A program made the position numbers and the translations under genes. Positions 14,001 to 27,120 of a DNA stretch of 64,000 nucleotides are shown here, in pieces (the stretch's first letter is position 1; every line of letters starts with the position of its first letter). Source of the DNA: Brugia malayi (Eukaryota; Nematoda; Chromadorea; Rhabditida; Onchocercidae); NCBI RefSeq assembly GCF_000002995.4, contig NW_025062476.1, positions 8,864,501 through 8,928,500 on the forward strand. Reading direction: 5' to 3'. The notes under the pieces were generated by a model, which had not been told where the DNA came from, did not search any database, and saw only the letters and a program-made list of their open reading frames with translations.

Positions 14001-17000
14001 ATGGAAATAAATAAGTAATTCATCCATGTGAATAATGTCACAATTAATTTAAACGTGGATAATACTACGAATAACTGCAAAAACACGTTCTCAAAGAATT
14101 TTTTTTCTTTTTTTGATAATAAATTAGGTTTAACAATATCACAGAGATAGCTGAAATAGACTGATTTGAATCAAATCACATGCTGGAAATGAAGTGTCGC
14201 AAATGAATGATACGACAGATGATAATTGTGCAGTGCTTGCAAACAATTTCATTTCAACATTATTGCAATTAATGTAGACAGAAAATATGCAAGCAATGAA
14301 AGCATTAATAGAGATTTGAGCAGTAAGAAAATATCAGTTTTCAGCATCATTGAACTGATAGAGGGAAGGAAATGAAAGCAATCATTAGGTAACCTTTAAC
14401 CTGTGATAGTCTCAGTATTCTTTTAACGAAATTGAAATATCCAATGAAGACGTCAAAATAGTATTTGTAATTACTGCTAATAAAAATAAAATCAGTATTA
14501 GTTTTTTTCTGAAATTCAAGAAGGGATAGATTTTGCAATTTCTAAAGCATTTATTCTTTCTCACTCCCTTTCCATTTTTCACTAACTATTTTAGATTGAA
14601 TTATACAAGAACAGTTAGGGAAAGTATCCAGTCAAATGATTTGATTCATTTGATCTGTTTTTGATTTTTAAAATAGTAAAAAATGGAAAGAGAGTAAGAA
14701 AGATAAATGCTTTGGAAATTGCAAATTTAAAGGTTTGAAGGATTATAAAAGCCATTAATGCTTTAGAATACAGAAAATTGGTCAGATGTCAATTACATCT
14801 CGAAATGCGGGCAGGCAGGAAACCAGCAGACATCTTCCACTGAATGTACGATTTGGCCCAGCTTCGTTGCTAGAGAGGGTTCACTTGAGAGAGGTAGATC
14901 GGAAGGACATTAGACCCTTCTTTATTCCTTCTGTCACTCGCAACTCTTACAATATTCATCTGCCTGGCTGTTTTCTTTTGGTGAGCTAATCATCAGAAGG
15001 TCAACGTAGATTCAAATGGATTATTGCCTCTTCTAATGTGTCATAAAATGGTACCAAGCGGAGACGGTGGTGAAACTTTGTTTGTGTAATATCTGTGTGC
15101 AATCAGCGCCTGTTAAGCCAATAAGTGATCGCTTTTTTTTTGAAATTGCCAAAAGCAAAGGCAAACCGACAAACAACGAGTAAATAAATGGATGAACAAA
15201 AAAGTAAAGAGGGAATGACCGCTGCTGAAACACTATGGCAACGAATCTACTTATTATCAGAGAGATTCATAAGAAACCCGAAATGACAAGAATTAAACAT
15301 ATTAAAACATTGCTAATCTTCAACTCTTCATTTTTGTTTTTCTGTCTTATTTTATTATTTCGTCATTTTATTTAGAAGATAATACACATTTTATTCTTTT
15401 TTTTCTTTTTGTCAAATTCTTGTCTTTATTGAAAATTTTCTAAAAAGTTTTAAGTAATCAAATGATAAACATTTGCCATAGCAATTTTTCATAAATGGAC
15501 TTCTCTAGTAAAAGGAATTGCTTAGCCAACAAAGCAGATGTTTACTTTTGTTGCATACAAAATGAACCTATTAAAACGAATTATTTCAAAATTTAATTTA
15601 ATTTTGAATTACTGAAAACACAAGAAAAGTTATTATTGAATGATTATTATTAAATGCGTTTTTCAAATATCATAAATAGAAATGAATAGAAAACCCCACT
15701 TTTTATTTAAACCATGAACAAATTACAATTCCTTCATTGCATTCTCAAAGTTTTTTTATTTACAAGCTCAGAGTTTTTCAACCATAAGATGATGAGTTCT
15801 ACTTTGAACTGCAAAAATAAGAAATTGCTACGAATAAGTTTATAATAAATACTTCTTCTTGTATAGTAATAATAGCTGAACGACTAGCAGCTGTCTATTT
15901 CATCAGAATAAAATGACGTCATAAGGGTGGACACCAGCTGTAGAAGCGATAACCGATGGCAATAAAATGACATCGGTAGCAGATGCATTTCTGAATTGAC
16001 AAAATGAAAATGAGAACTATACAACTGAGTGAGAGGGAACAGTCGTAGGATTGATCAGAAGTGTTGCTGAGAAATAAGAGGAAGAAAAGATCTGGGGGGA
16101 ATTATAAACAGACCAATATTTATAAAGCTGACAAGTTTGATTCCATTTTTAGATTTAAAATTTAAAAAAATTTGATTTTTCAGCGCTAAGTGTCAAAAAG
16201 TACACTTAAAAAAATTTTTTTCTCAATGTGTTTTGGAAAAAAAAAGTTTTCAAGAAAAAAATGGGAAAATAATATGTCCATTTAAAATTTACTAATGCTT
16301 ACAATATCTTTGTTCTCGATTCTAAAACTGGATTTTTAATAGTAGAGCCAAGGGATGAAAGAAAAAAGTTAAAACGGAAAAGAATTTTTTCATCATTCAG
16401 TCAAACATCTCTGATCATGCAAAATTCCGGATACACTATATGCATAAGGTTAAATAAAGTACCATAAAATTTAAAATATCCTAGAAATTTTTTAGTTTAA
16501 AATATTTGATTTCGATTGATATCACTGAGATTTAAAGCAAGAATCCCAAAAGTTTTTAGTGAGCTTTTTTATTTTATCTACAGGTGGTTAGGATAAAAAA
16601 TATGAAGGTAAATAATTGTGAAGAAAGCAATTAAATTGTCATTTTATCATTGAGGTAGAAAAATTATTATCAGGGAAAGAAAGTTTCTTTTCAGAGATTT
16701 TTATGTAATCGTTTTTTTTTGGGAGAAAATTGAATCATTGTTTTGAATAAAGAAAAAAGTTTATAACTATGGCAGTAGAAAATATGCCTTTCTGAGAAGG
16801 AAGTATGCACCAAAGAATTAACATGAAGTGCATATCTTTCAACAATTTATTATTTCGCTCTCATTAAAAAATATTAATTAATAATTAATTTATTCACTGC
16901 ATCTCCTCACGAAATATTTTAAAATACTGCAATGTTTACAAATTTTCTTTTCCGATCGTATAGGCATATTGAATATGCTAAAGATAAGTTGAAGCTGAGT

Positions 17001-17948
17001 GAATCCAAAATATGCGTAACAAAAACGAATATCATTCAACCGCTTCGATCATTAATATCCAAAACAAACATTTGATGCAGTTCAAATAGTAGATTTCACG
17101 GGAATTGCGTAATAAACGTGAGTAGATATGGTTCTCTTTATTGTGCAATCAGAAGTTTTTTGTACCTGTTCTGCTAATCTACTTGAAAGGTATGATATAA
17201 CTAGCCTCAGTACTATCAGCAAAAGATTTTTGTTTGACTGTGGAATATTTTGTGCGGAATGTGACATTTTACTAATTTATAGGATTCAAGCAGAAAGTTA
17301 TTAAATTGAGCATAAATTAATTTTAATAAATTTCAAAATTTCCTATTGATGAGTTTCTAAAGAATTTTGGAATGTTCAAAAACAAAAACAACGCAATTTT
17401 AAGCAAATAGAGTATTTAAGAAAGTATTTCAAAAGTTAAAATACTAACAAAGTTTTATTGAATCCTTTCGTAGTTTATACATTATTTCGGAAACTTTAAT
17501 GATATGCTATAAAATTTTAATATTTTTGCAGTTATTAGCATAAAAATTCATTCAAAAAAAAAAAAAAAAAATCCAAAAAGCAAATTTTTTTTGATGGAAT
17601 GAATGTTTATTATTTTTGACGTAGCATTATTTGAAAAGAATTTGTCTAAAAAAGTTTGCATTGTCATAAAATTTAGCCATACACATTCTTCCAAAAATAA
17701 AAAAATAAAAAAAAAGCAAATGAAATACTGTAATGATGAATTTAAAACATTTTAATCTTATAAATACCTACGACCAAGCCTAACAAAAATAGCAAAGTTA
17801 GAAAATTTGTCATTCTTTAATTTCATAAAAAACTAACCATCGCTTCAATATTTCAATATGCCATCCACAGAAGGTCTAGAAAATTGATGGACTACTGCAT
17901 GAAGTAACAAACATGTGCAACCGTTTATAGCAAATTGTTTGTTTAAGT
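11066..17948. other. Gene desert, left half
   Basis: I found no phase-consistent exon chain here on either strand. Open frames are short, AT-rich and unsupported by splice sites. Homopolymer runs are frequent. A 12-mer TTACGTACTCGG is repeated head to tail at 12911-12934. Confidence 0.55.
12911..12934. repeat. Tandem 12-mer x2
   Basis: TTACGTACTCGG occurs twice with no spacer. It is the only GC-richer tandem motif in this AT-rich stretch. Confidence 0.9.
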
Positions 17949-17949
17949 A

Positions 17950-17980
17950 ATGCAAATAGTGCGAAATGTGCATTTCGCAC
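17950..17980. promoter_or_regulatory. Octamer ATGCAAAT next to a 22-bp near-palindrome (candidate regulatory site)
   Basis: ATGCAAAT (17950-17957) is the consensus octamer bound by POU-domain factors. One base later comes GTGCGAAATG-TG-CATTTCGCAC (17959-17980), with 10-bp perfect arms around a 2-nt spacer. The site lies in gene-poor DNA about 5.8 kb from the nearest gene. The regulatory role is inference. Confidence 0.35.
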
Positions 17981-20900
17981 CGTATGTGCGTAAATGTTTG
18001 CTATAAAATTCAAATCCGTACTGCATGAAATGCGTTTGTGATATAGATTGTTTTATAAATATCGAATATGATAAATGATAAGGATAATCGAGGTTAATTT
18101 ATGAGAAGAAAATTGTAAATGTAAAATTTTGTAACGATAAAAAATTCATGTTTTCTTTAAATCATTGTGTTAGAGTAGATTGTACGAGAGGTACTTCATT
18201 AAGTCAGAGGTTAAGGAGAGTTAGATGATTTTCCTGGTTTGAGAAAAGGTGACAGATGTAAGTTGACGAGAATTACGAGATGCAGAACAGGAAGAAAAGT
18301 TTCAAATGTTCAATCTGAGTTTAAAGAATAATTTTGCAAAACTAGTAAGAAATTGGAAATGAATATTTGGAAATGAATAAAATGGCTTGATGAGAGTGAT
18401 GCGAGAAAACCTAATGGAAGCATTGAAATTGAAATGTAACCAAACGTCAACAAAATGAATGTGTAAAGGAATAATAAAGAAACACTTCGAAATTAATGTT
18501 AACCGCAACTTAGTTTCGTCGAAAAGTTTATTAATTTGGTTAAAGATTAAAACTTGAAATGGACGGTGACAAATATGACTAACGAAGAAGCAAATAGACA
18601 AATGAACAAAATGCCAACTTTTGCCTATCGCTGCGATAGAATTTTGTCACATAACTTTTGAATAAATGAATGATGAAGTTTGTAGTGTGGTAGAGTTCAA
18701 TAAGAGATGAAATTTTACATTAGATGAGTTGAACTGAGTTGAAATTGCCGTGGAATTTGCATAAATATGCAGAAGTGCAAAAGACATAGACATACAATAG
18801 ATGGACATACCTAAAAGAGAAGATATATGACATAAATAATAATAGTAAAAGAAATGCAGTGCATATATATCTTTGGCATCATGACCTATATATATCTAAA
18901 CTGACATCTACTGATATGGTCAGAATATTTGCTGAAAATGACCGAAAGGACATGAAAACAGGTGACAACCGCTATAGAATGAATCATTTCTCGGGAAATT
19001 CTCTGCTGGGCCTAATTTTTAATGATCGTAAGACAAAGTTATACAGTAAAGGTTAGTTACAGAGAATGAGTTCCTGAATTTAATGCATGAAAGATGAGTA
19101 TATTTCATATAAGCAAAACTTATATTTGGAAAATGAAAAAAAAAAAAAAATAACAAGTTTTCACAAAGATTTACAAGTTTTGTTGTTGAAACTAAACGAG
19201 GGACTGACTATTCGTCATGCAATAACTTCAACATTTTCAGCCACCCATTCATTCGATAGAAAACAAAAAACTTCTCGTGTTTGAATAGTTTCAAATTATC
19301 CAGAAATTTATTTTCTCCTTGTTTATAATTTATAAATTCCTTCTAGAATTGAAGTTTTTCGTTTTATATTGTAAGTAAGTGAATTTTTTAATGGTTAATT
19401 TCATACGATGAAATTATATAAAATTTATATGACGCGAAGTGATGTATGATTTTGAGATTTCTCATAATCACAATCTCGTAAAAGCGAGCCAAGCAAAAGA
19501 ATTTCAGTTCTTCAGTTCCTGAACAGTCTAATAGCTAAAAAAAAAGAAACGAAAATTTTTTATTGAAAAAATTCAAGCTTAAATAGGCTTATAATGAGGG
19601 AACTGGAAATGCAGCAGAGTCTATAAAAATTTTTTCAATTTTGATTTCAAATACAGAAGAGAAAATTAAAATGTGTGGGGAAATTTTAAAACCAAAGTAC
19701 GAATAAATTAATATTGCAAGCACCCTCATGACAATTGTGCCTTTAACTGCACTTTAATTTCTTAAATAAACTTTTTCGCTAAAATCAAAAATTTTGAAAA
19801 AATACGAGTATTTTGGAAAATTTTGCTTGTTTGTTTAAATCCAATACAACATGAAATATCAACAAAAGTCATCTGAAAAATTATTTTTTTTTTTAAAATA
19901 ACTTCCACAAACTTATTCATTTACTGTTTGTCAGTCTTTTGATCTCATCATAATCAAGAAAATAGGTCATCACTTTCCCAGAAATTTTTTGATCATATCA
20001 CTCTTCTTTTTGAAATCAATTAACATTCTGAAATCATAATCACATGTATTAACACTATCAGTATCATATCCATCATCCAAGACTCATTAAGATAAATATT
20101 TCCGTTCATTGTACATTTTGAATTAATGTCTTGAATCGCACATATTACTTTCATCACTGTTTAACTACCTGCACTAATTTTTTATTATAAATAATTTGTA
20201 AACATTCCTAGAATTGGTGTCTGGTGACTTTAATTAGTGTTATAATTATCATTATGACGTCACAACTTTTCGTGTCTAAAAAACTAAATTGTAATATGTG
20301 GAAATAAACATTTTCGTATTACAATGTTTCTTAGAAATGTGTTTAGTTTTTTGGATTCAACACAAATTCATTTCGACATATTATAATTCAGCTTCTCCGA
20401 CAATTGATGCTATCAATATATTCAACATGAAACGATATAATTAATTATTGCTGGTTTCAAGATTTTGGCTGTCATCTTTATGACTAGTTAATCAGTTATC
20501 ATCACTCCGTTACTACTATCACCCAACTGATTAGAATTTAGTTTCGCATATTTACATGGCACTTACTACGGTAATCATAATTTTAGAATTTTAATATTTG
20601 ATAAATTTAGTGTGCTAAAGTTTTTTGAATTTGCATAGAAGTGAATTTACTAGGAAACCAGAAAACTAGTTTGGAAATGAATTACTATTACTGCCATGAT
20701 ATGCAATTATATCTGTTAAAACTGTAATGAATAATGGTAATGCTCAATTCAGTCCAAAATTTTTCGTATATTTTAGAATGACGATAGATATATTTGTTTT
20801 TATGAACAAAATTTCATTCAAATAATACTTTTCTTCCTGCAAAACTGTTTTCGAAATAATAATAAAGGAGTTTGTCAATTTCATAGTTCAGCAGAATTTT

Positions 20901-23746
20901 GTAATTTTTTTGATGTTCAGTTAAGAAATGCAAGTAAAAACAGGTTTCTAAAAAGAGCTGTTTTGTATAATTTTAAGACAGTGCCGAAATACTTAAAGAA
21001 TTTTGAAAATTTTATAAAATGTCTAAAAGAAAAGGGAATGTTCAGAGTAAAAATCACGACCTGTTTTGATAAGTAGTGAAGGCTGTAATGTTTGTGAAAC
21101 TGATAAAAAACTTTATGGTTCAAAATATTTTTGTATTCGTTTCTTCGTTTACGAAGTGCTAAAGAATTAAACATTGATAAATAATACTGCATCTAGTGTC
21201 ACCAAAATTCAAAAAAAGATATACTTATGCCTAGAAAATTAATAATAAGATGTTTTTTAAGTGAACACCAATTCTGATGATTTCAAGAGAAATAACTTTA
21301 TTACTACTTCTGTCGCCATCAACCTAGTGAGCACTACCCTCATGCATAATGTAACAAGTTTGATAATCATATTTGATTCAATAATGACAAAAATTTTTTC
21401 TTTCCGAATCCGAAATGAAAGCAAGGTGAAATCAGATCAAAGCACATTAATCACAAAGAAATCGGTTGAAACCTTTTTCTAAAGTAATTTTAATAAATAT
21501 TCAGACTGATCTTTTCTTTTTAAATCAACTAATTTATATTCTTCTCTGACATACATGTACATGCACGTGCATGCATGCAAGCATCTTTAGTTTTCTCTTT
21601 TGTGATCATATTTCAAGTTTGTTTAAAAGGTTAAGCCATACACTACTGCTTCATTTTTCTGATAATCCTTGTGATGATCCCTTGCGACTTTCTTCAACAA
21701 AATCTGATCTGAACATCTTAACGCAATGTGAGAATGATAAATAAATTATTATAAAAAATAAAAAAATTTGTTATCATTTACTATTACTTCAAAATCTTAG
21801 TCTCATATGTTATAACGATCCTAAAAGAGTTCATAACTGATAGAGACAGATTTCAAAAGGTCTATAAATATGAAAAACATAAAAGAAAAGCCGAGGACTG
21901 ATTTTAAATAATGACATAATTTTTTCAACTAAAGTTCAAAAGTTTTAAACAACCGTAAGTTTAATGATTTAGGATCTTAAAATAATTTTAATTATTTAAG
22001 CAAAATAAATTATGCAAAACGAATGTTGCAAATTCAGTTACCATTATTTTTTTTTGCTGACCCTTAATTAATATTTATTATTTGCAAATCTTTTCAACCA
22101 AACTATCCATCACTTTTATATTTTGCTTCAATTTTTCTGTAGCATCTTATTTTTAACCTTTCATCTTAAATTTCTTCTAATGAAACATTTGATTCTTTCA
22201 AAATAGTTTAATTAAAGGAAAAGAGGAAAATAAATATAGAACTTCTCAGCGACAAAGTGTGGGACAGTTAAATAGAACTCTTTTACTTCTTACATTTAAT
22301 CCATTTTTGAAAAGTTATTGTTAATTTACTGTTAATTCGATAGGTTTAGAAGTGTAAAAGAATATGGATTGAGGATATGTGGATGGAGAAGAGCGCAACT
22401 GACAAGAAAACGGAAAGGTGGAATGATTACCTATTATTTTTCCCTTTTTACCAGTTCTAATATTCACAACGATGCCACCGATCTTTCTTTTATTTCCCTT
22501 TCATTTCTTTGCAACTAAAATTTTCATTCAACTAAAATATTTTTCATGCCCAGTCTAACTTAAACTAATCACAAACATTTTATTTCAACTTTAATTTCAG
22601 TTAATTCTTCAACAAATAAAGAAAATTTTGATAGCTGGACAACAATGACACTTGTAGTTTTTGTTAAAATGCTTAATTATGGTTAGCTGATATGATTACC
22701 CTTCCATATAAATTACCTCAAAAAAACACCTCGTTAAGAAATCGATTTTTTTTCCATTTCATTGATTAACTTAGAATTCAAAGTGCAGTCATGGAGAATG
22801 TTTTTTTTTTTTTGCTGAATCGCTAAAAAATGATGCATTCAATGACTTCTTTATCCATGAAAGAAAGACTTTTTTCGATTTTTCCGATCAAAAACTTGGA
22901 ATTTAACCTGTCGTAGAAAATCCGGTTTTCATTCAGATAGTGTTTATAAGTTTAACGATAAATTTTGTAGCTCTCATAACATCCGTCTTTCTTCGCAGTT
23001 TTTGGTAGTCTGATTAAAGTGATTACAGAGATTTAGGGTTTTTTATTTGGTCAGCTTACGAAAATAATTAATTTTTATTGCAAAATTTTAAAAGCCCATT
23101 CTATGAATAATTTGTAGATGTCATTCAATGTATAAAGCTAATCAAGAGAAACGTGTTAAGAATTATGAATTTCAAAAGTTTTATGATTTACTTTTCTTTA
23201 GATCGTTTTAATTTATTAAAGATGCATCAGTTGTGAATTTGTCGAAAATATGTTCTCAACAATGAGCGTAATTCGTAGAAAAATCAGGAAATGATTTTGA
23301 CCGATCGCTTAAGATTTTTTTTATATTTTGTATTTAGTGCGCAGAATTTGAAGGTCGAAGAATTGTTAAAACTTTTTATTTGCCGATAATAACAAAATAT
23401 TGAAAGATGCTGTGAATGTATCAGTTTTTTTTTTTTTTCAAACTCAGAATGTACGTAGATTTATCTCTAAGTTTTTTAAACAACCTAACCCAATTATGCA
23501 GATTAATGTTCTTGTGTTGACACTTCTCTTTCTTTGACATTAAATGAACTTTGACAGCAATTGCTTATATTATTATTATCTATAACTGAACTTATCCACT
23601 ACAATTTATTAAATGTAGAAACTGGTGCATATTACCATTTATAAAATATTAAAATTGGTTTTTGAGAATCTTTGAGAAACGCCAAATTATTCGTTTATTA
23701 TAAAAACAGTGCTTCAAGCTTGAAGTAGATTTAGGCTCATTGAATC
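17981..23746. other. Gene desert, right half
   Basis: No supported gene. It contains several T or A runs and an alternating purine-pyrimidine tract at 21549-21585. The last few hundred bases form the upstream region of the MOLO-1-domain gene. Confidence 0.55.
21549..21585. repeat. Alternating purine-pyrimidine tract (ACATGCACGTGCATGC type)
   Basis: A run of overlapping small palindromes (ACATGT, GCACGTGC, GCATGC) alternates purine and pyrimidine almost perfectly. Such sequence can adopt Z-form or cruciform DNA. A central E-box CACGTG is present. Confidence 0.7.
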
Positions 23747-26141
23747 ATGCATTCTTCATTTAACTTACTGATCATTGCATTGTTGGTACACATATCTTGG
23801 GCTCAATTCAGCTCTGAGACATATCCGGATCCACGAATTGACCCATTTAGCTGCAAAATCCCGACTGTGGGACCAGTATGTGACCCAAGTGAATTACTTA
23901 CGTTCGGTGAGAAGGAAGCACTTACCAACCGAATCAAACAGGTTTATTTATTTCTTTCAAGTCACGTTGCTAGTTTTTGTCGCAATTATTTTTGTTCCTA
24001 TCAACCATTGGAAAAAGTTGAGAAGTCATAATACAAAGGTGTTATTTCATCGAATTCTCGTGCAATACTAAATATTAAGAGTGTTAATCTCTGTGATTCT
24101 TCAATAAATCCAATATGGAATAACCATTAGATATTTAAAACATTGAAGTGATTTCAAAACTGAAAGAACTGCAAAAGCGTTTGTAATATTTTAGAAGATT
24201 CTTAGAGCTAGCTTATTGCTTAAAAACAACTTTTTATTAAACTCGAATAGAAGCCGAAAAGTCTGGGAAGCAATAAGAGAAAGAGTCTACAAACTTCGAT
24301 CACCTTCATTTCGTTTGTAGCTTTTGACATATGCTGCAACAGTTCCAAACTCATCACCATCATGTCGATTATTTCCTGGAAAAAGTTTGAGTATTATTAT
24401 TGGAGTAGTCGATAAAATTAGTACACTACCGAATACTCCAGTTGATATCGAAAAATTTGCAAATAATCTTAAAATTCGATATCAACTTTACCAGGTATAT
24501 CTCTTTATTCAAATAAGTTGCTAGTTATTGCCGACCTGAATGATTTGTTGAATCTCGAAAATTAAGCTCAGATCAATTGAAGTTATTGATTGCTTTTACT
24601 TTCCTTATCTGTATCTTTTCGGCCAACTTAATACTAAAGATCCAAATGAGTACCTTTCTCATAAAAAACGTATGGCAGATATTACTATAACTTCAATTTT
24701 GGTAGGTATTATTACAACTTAAATTCAGGATGTGAATTTATGTGATTTAATGGTATTGATTGTAAATTCAAACAGTGATCGACAAGTATTTACGGTTGCT
24801 GGTAAGGACACAAAATTAACAAAAGATGTCCTGAAAACTGCATTTGAACGGAACATTAATCATTTCAGAGTATGTTCTTGAAGAATTCCAAAAAAATTTT
24901 TGAAAGTTTATAACACCACAAAATTGAACAACAAATAGTTTTCCTCACGTCCATACTTCTAAAGCCAGTACAATCACTTATGTTTTAGGCCAATCATTAT
25001 GCGATCGGTCTTCAAGGCATGGCTGAATTTATTACTAAATCTTATCGTGATGCTCAACTATTTCAACCTGGTACTTCATTATCAGCACTTTTGCCAGTTC
25101 CTATATCTCTTACAAAGTAAGCATACTTCGAGTTTCTTCTTCACACTGAAATTCGATTCGACTCTAACATCAAAAACTTTCATAAAAAAATCAAATGTGG
25201 TCTTTCTGTATATGAGACTTAAATTTACTTTACAGTGAAGTGACCGCCGCAACTAGTGATGTCCGGGAAGTGACTGACAGTTTGGGCATATCAATCCCAG
25301 TTACAATCCCTGTCTTTCACTCCAGACGTTCTGAAGTTGGCAGTGAGAATGAAATTGGTGAGGAAAATCTCATCGTTCCAGTGGAAGATAAAAGCGATCA
25401 ACTATGGATCGATATTCTAATACAGGTCATTTAATAGTACAACAACCTTTAACCTGCATCATCACATAAAACTAATGTGCTGGACAAAACATAACTGTGC
25501 TATTCTATTTGAAAAATCATTTCCTATTGTTATAATTGTTTGTCATTATTCTGAAATTCTTCATTCCTTAGGCAGTAGCACGATGTGGCAATAATCACGA
25601 CAAGATTGTTAAATATGCACAAGCAATTGTTGAAGGTTGTTTAATAAGTAATTCCACTAGCATAAATTTAACGAAATACTTTTAATTTTCTAATGACATT
25701 AGTCTGCATGTGACAGGATATGAGACCAACAAAACAGCTTATCAAAATAATGGAATAAATATCTTTGGAAGTAAGTAATATTTTGAAATAATTCATTAAC
25801 AGAATCTCTTAAAAATTAAAAAACAGCAGTAAAACAAAACGAACAAGAAATTGTGGGCTATGTAACACATTTGGAATCTCGTTGTTCATGTTAATTGTGC
25901 ATTTCCAGAAGCAATGTCCCTCTCGTTACGTCTTATCTCCGACCAACGTTACTCAACAATTGAGGAAAGGATACAGTCAATGCAAAGTGATCCGGAAAGT
26001 CGATCGAGAGTGTGGAATGAAGCCAATATAGAATTTATCGATCAGCTCTATCAGAAATACTTAACAACAATCAGAAGCAAAGCTAACCTAAGATGTCCTG
26101 CTGTATCAAAATCTGTCCGCAACTTCTTTGCATTACATTAA
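23747..26141 (+). CDS. Secreted MOLO-1-domain protein, 392 aa
   Basis: Eight exons: 23747-23941, 24321-24494, 24729-24869, 24989-25116, 25236-25425, 25572-25635, 25717-25770 and 25909-26141. Together they make 393 codons with every phase matching. A signal peptide (MHSSFNLLIIALLVHISWAQ) is followed by YPDPR and CDPSELLT, the start of the extracellular MOLO-1 domain, a relative of the TLP18.3/Psb32 fold. Exon 3 continues it with DVNLCDLMVLIVNSNSDRQV. In C. elegans MOLO-1 is a single-pass membrane protein that boosts levamisole-sensitive acetylcholine receptors. Here I see no second hydrophobic segment: the last exon is hydrophilic and ends at FFALH, so the product looks secreted rather than anchored. 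Family membership is fairly sure. A receptor-modulating role is only suggested by homology. Confidence 0.88.
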
Positions 26142-27120
26142 AATCAGGTATAATTCAATTTTCTGCTCTTAGCAGAGCAGAAAATTTCTCCAATACTTAT
26201 AGCTTGACATAGAAAGTGAGCTCTTCTGTGAACCTCATAATTCCTAGGTTGGTTGATCGACTTAAACTTAAGATCGAATACTGAAGGTATTCAGTCACTC
26301 CGTGCGAGAAAACCGATCAAAAGACTTCCTCAAACTATTTGCAGGTTATGACAATACATTTGCAGTATATTGAGTTCCAGAATATGTCAAATTCACCGCA
26401 GTCCAAAACAATTGAATCATGTATCTCTTCATCTTTTTCTTTCCATCTTTCCCGACAAAAGAAACATGTACTCTTTTCCTTCATTATTTCGGAAAATGGG
26501 CACGAATTTTAAAAAATAAAAACTGCATAATTTTGAAGGGGCTATTGACAGGTCACCACACAGCTCGACAAAAAAAAAAACGTATAGCAGCAATAATATT
26601 TTATACCGACTGTGTTTACATATCATTTTCTCTACTTGTTTTATACGTTGACACAGTGACAGTTTTTACAATTCATTTAACAATTAGAAAATCAATGAAC
26701 AGCTTTGAAATATCATTATTAGAATCTGCATAATTCTTATACTCAAACTGACGAGTTAAAGAAAGGAATTGAAAATGTATAAAGCTTAAAAATAATTGAT
26801 TAAAACTTTAAAGTTTAATTAAGAAAAGAAAAAGATGGGAATGCCTGAACCAAATAACAGCAATAAAACTGTAAATACAACTCAGAAAAATAATGATGTA
26901 TGTTCATGTAACGAAAAATTAATAATTCGACAATCCTCTCACAACTCTGCCCTCATTCGAAGATGAACACTGAGCATATCGTTTTCTACCATACTTAATT
27001 TTTGGGAAATATTCTGGATTCATGAATACGCATCTGTGAAGATGCTCAACTTGGATTGAAAAGGAACATTTGAAAAGTCTTTTCATGCTTCACTGTTGTA
27101 ACTTTTCCCAAAAAATTATT
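26142..27120. other. Convergent intergenic region / 3' UTRs
   Basis: It lies between the stop codons of the MOLO-1-domain gene and the aldo-keto reductase. A 104-codon open frame on plus (26419-26733) is AT-rich, has a poly-A run inside and no splice context. I read it as UTR or spacer. Confidence 0.55.

Noticed and set aside
14786..14989. 67-codon plus frame with more balanced composition
   Set aside because: Neither strand gives an exon chain or a recognisable domain.
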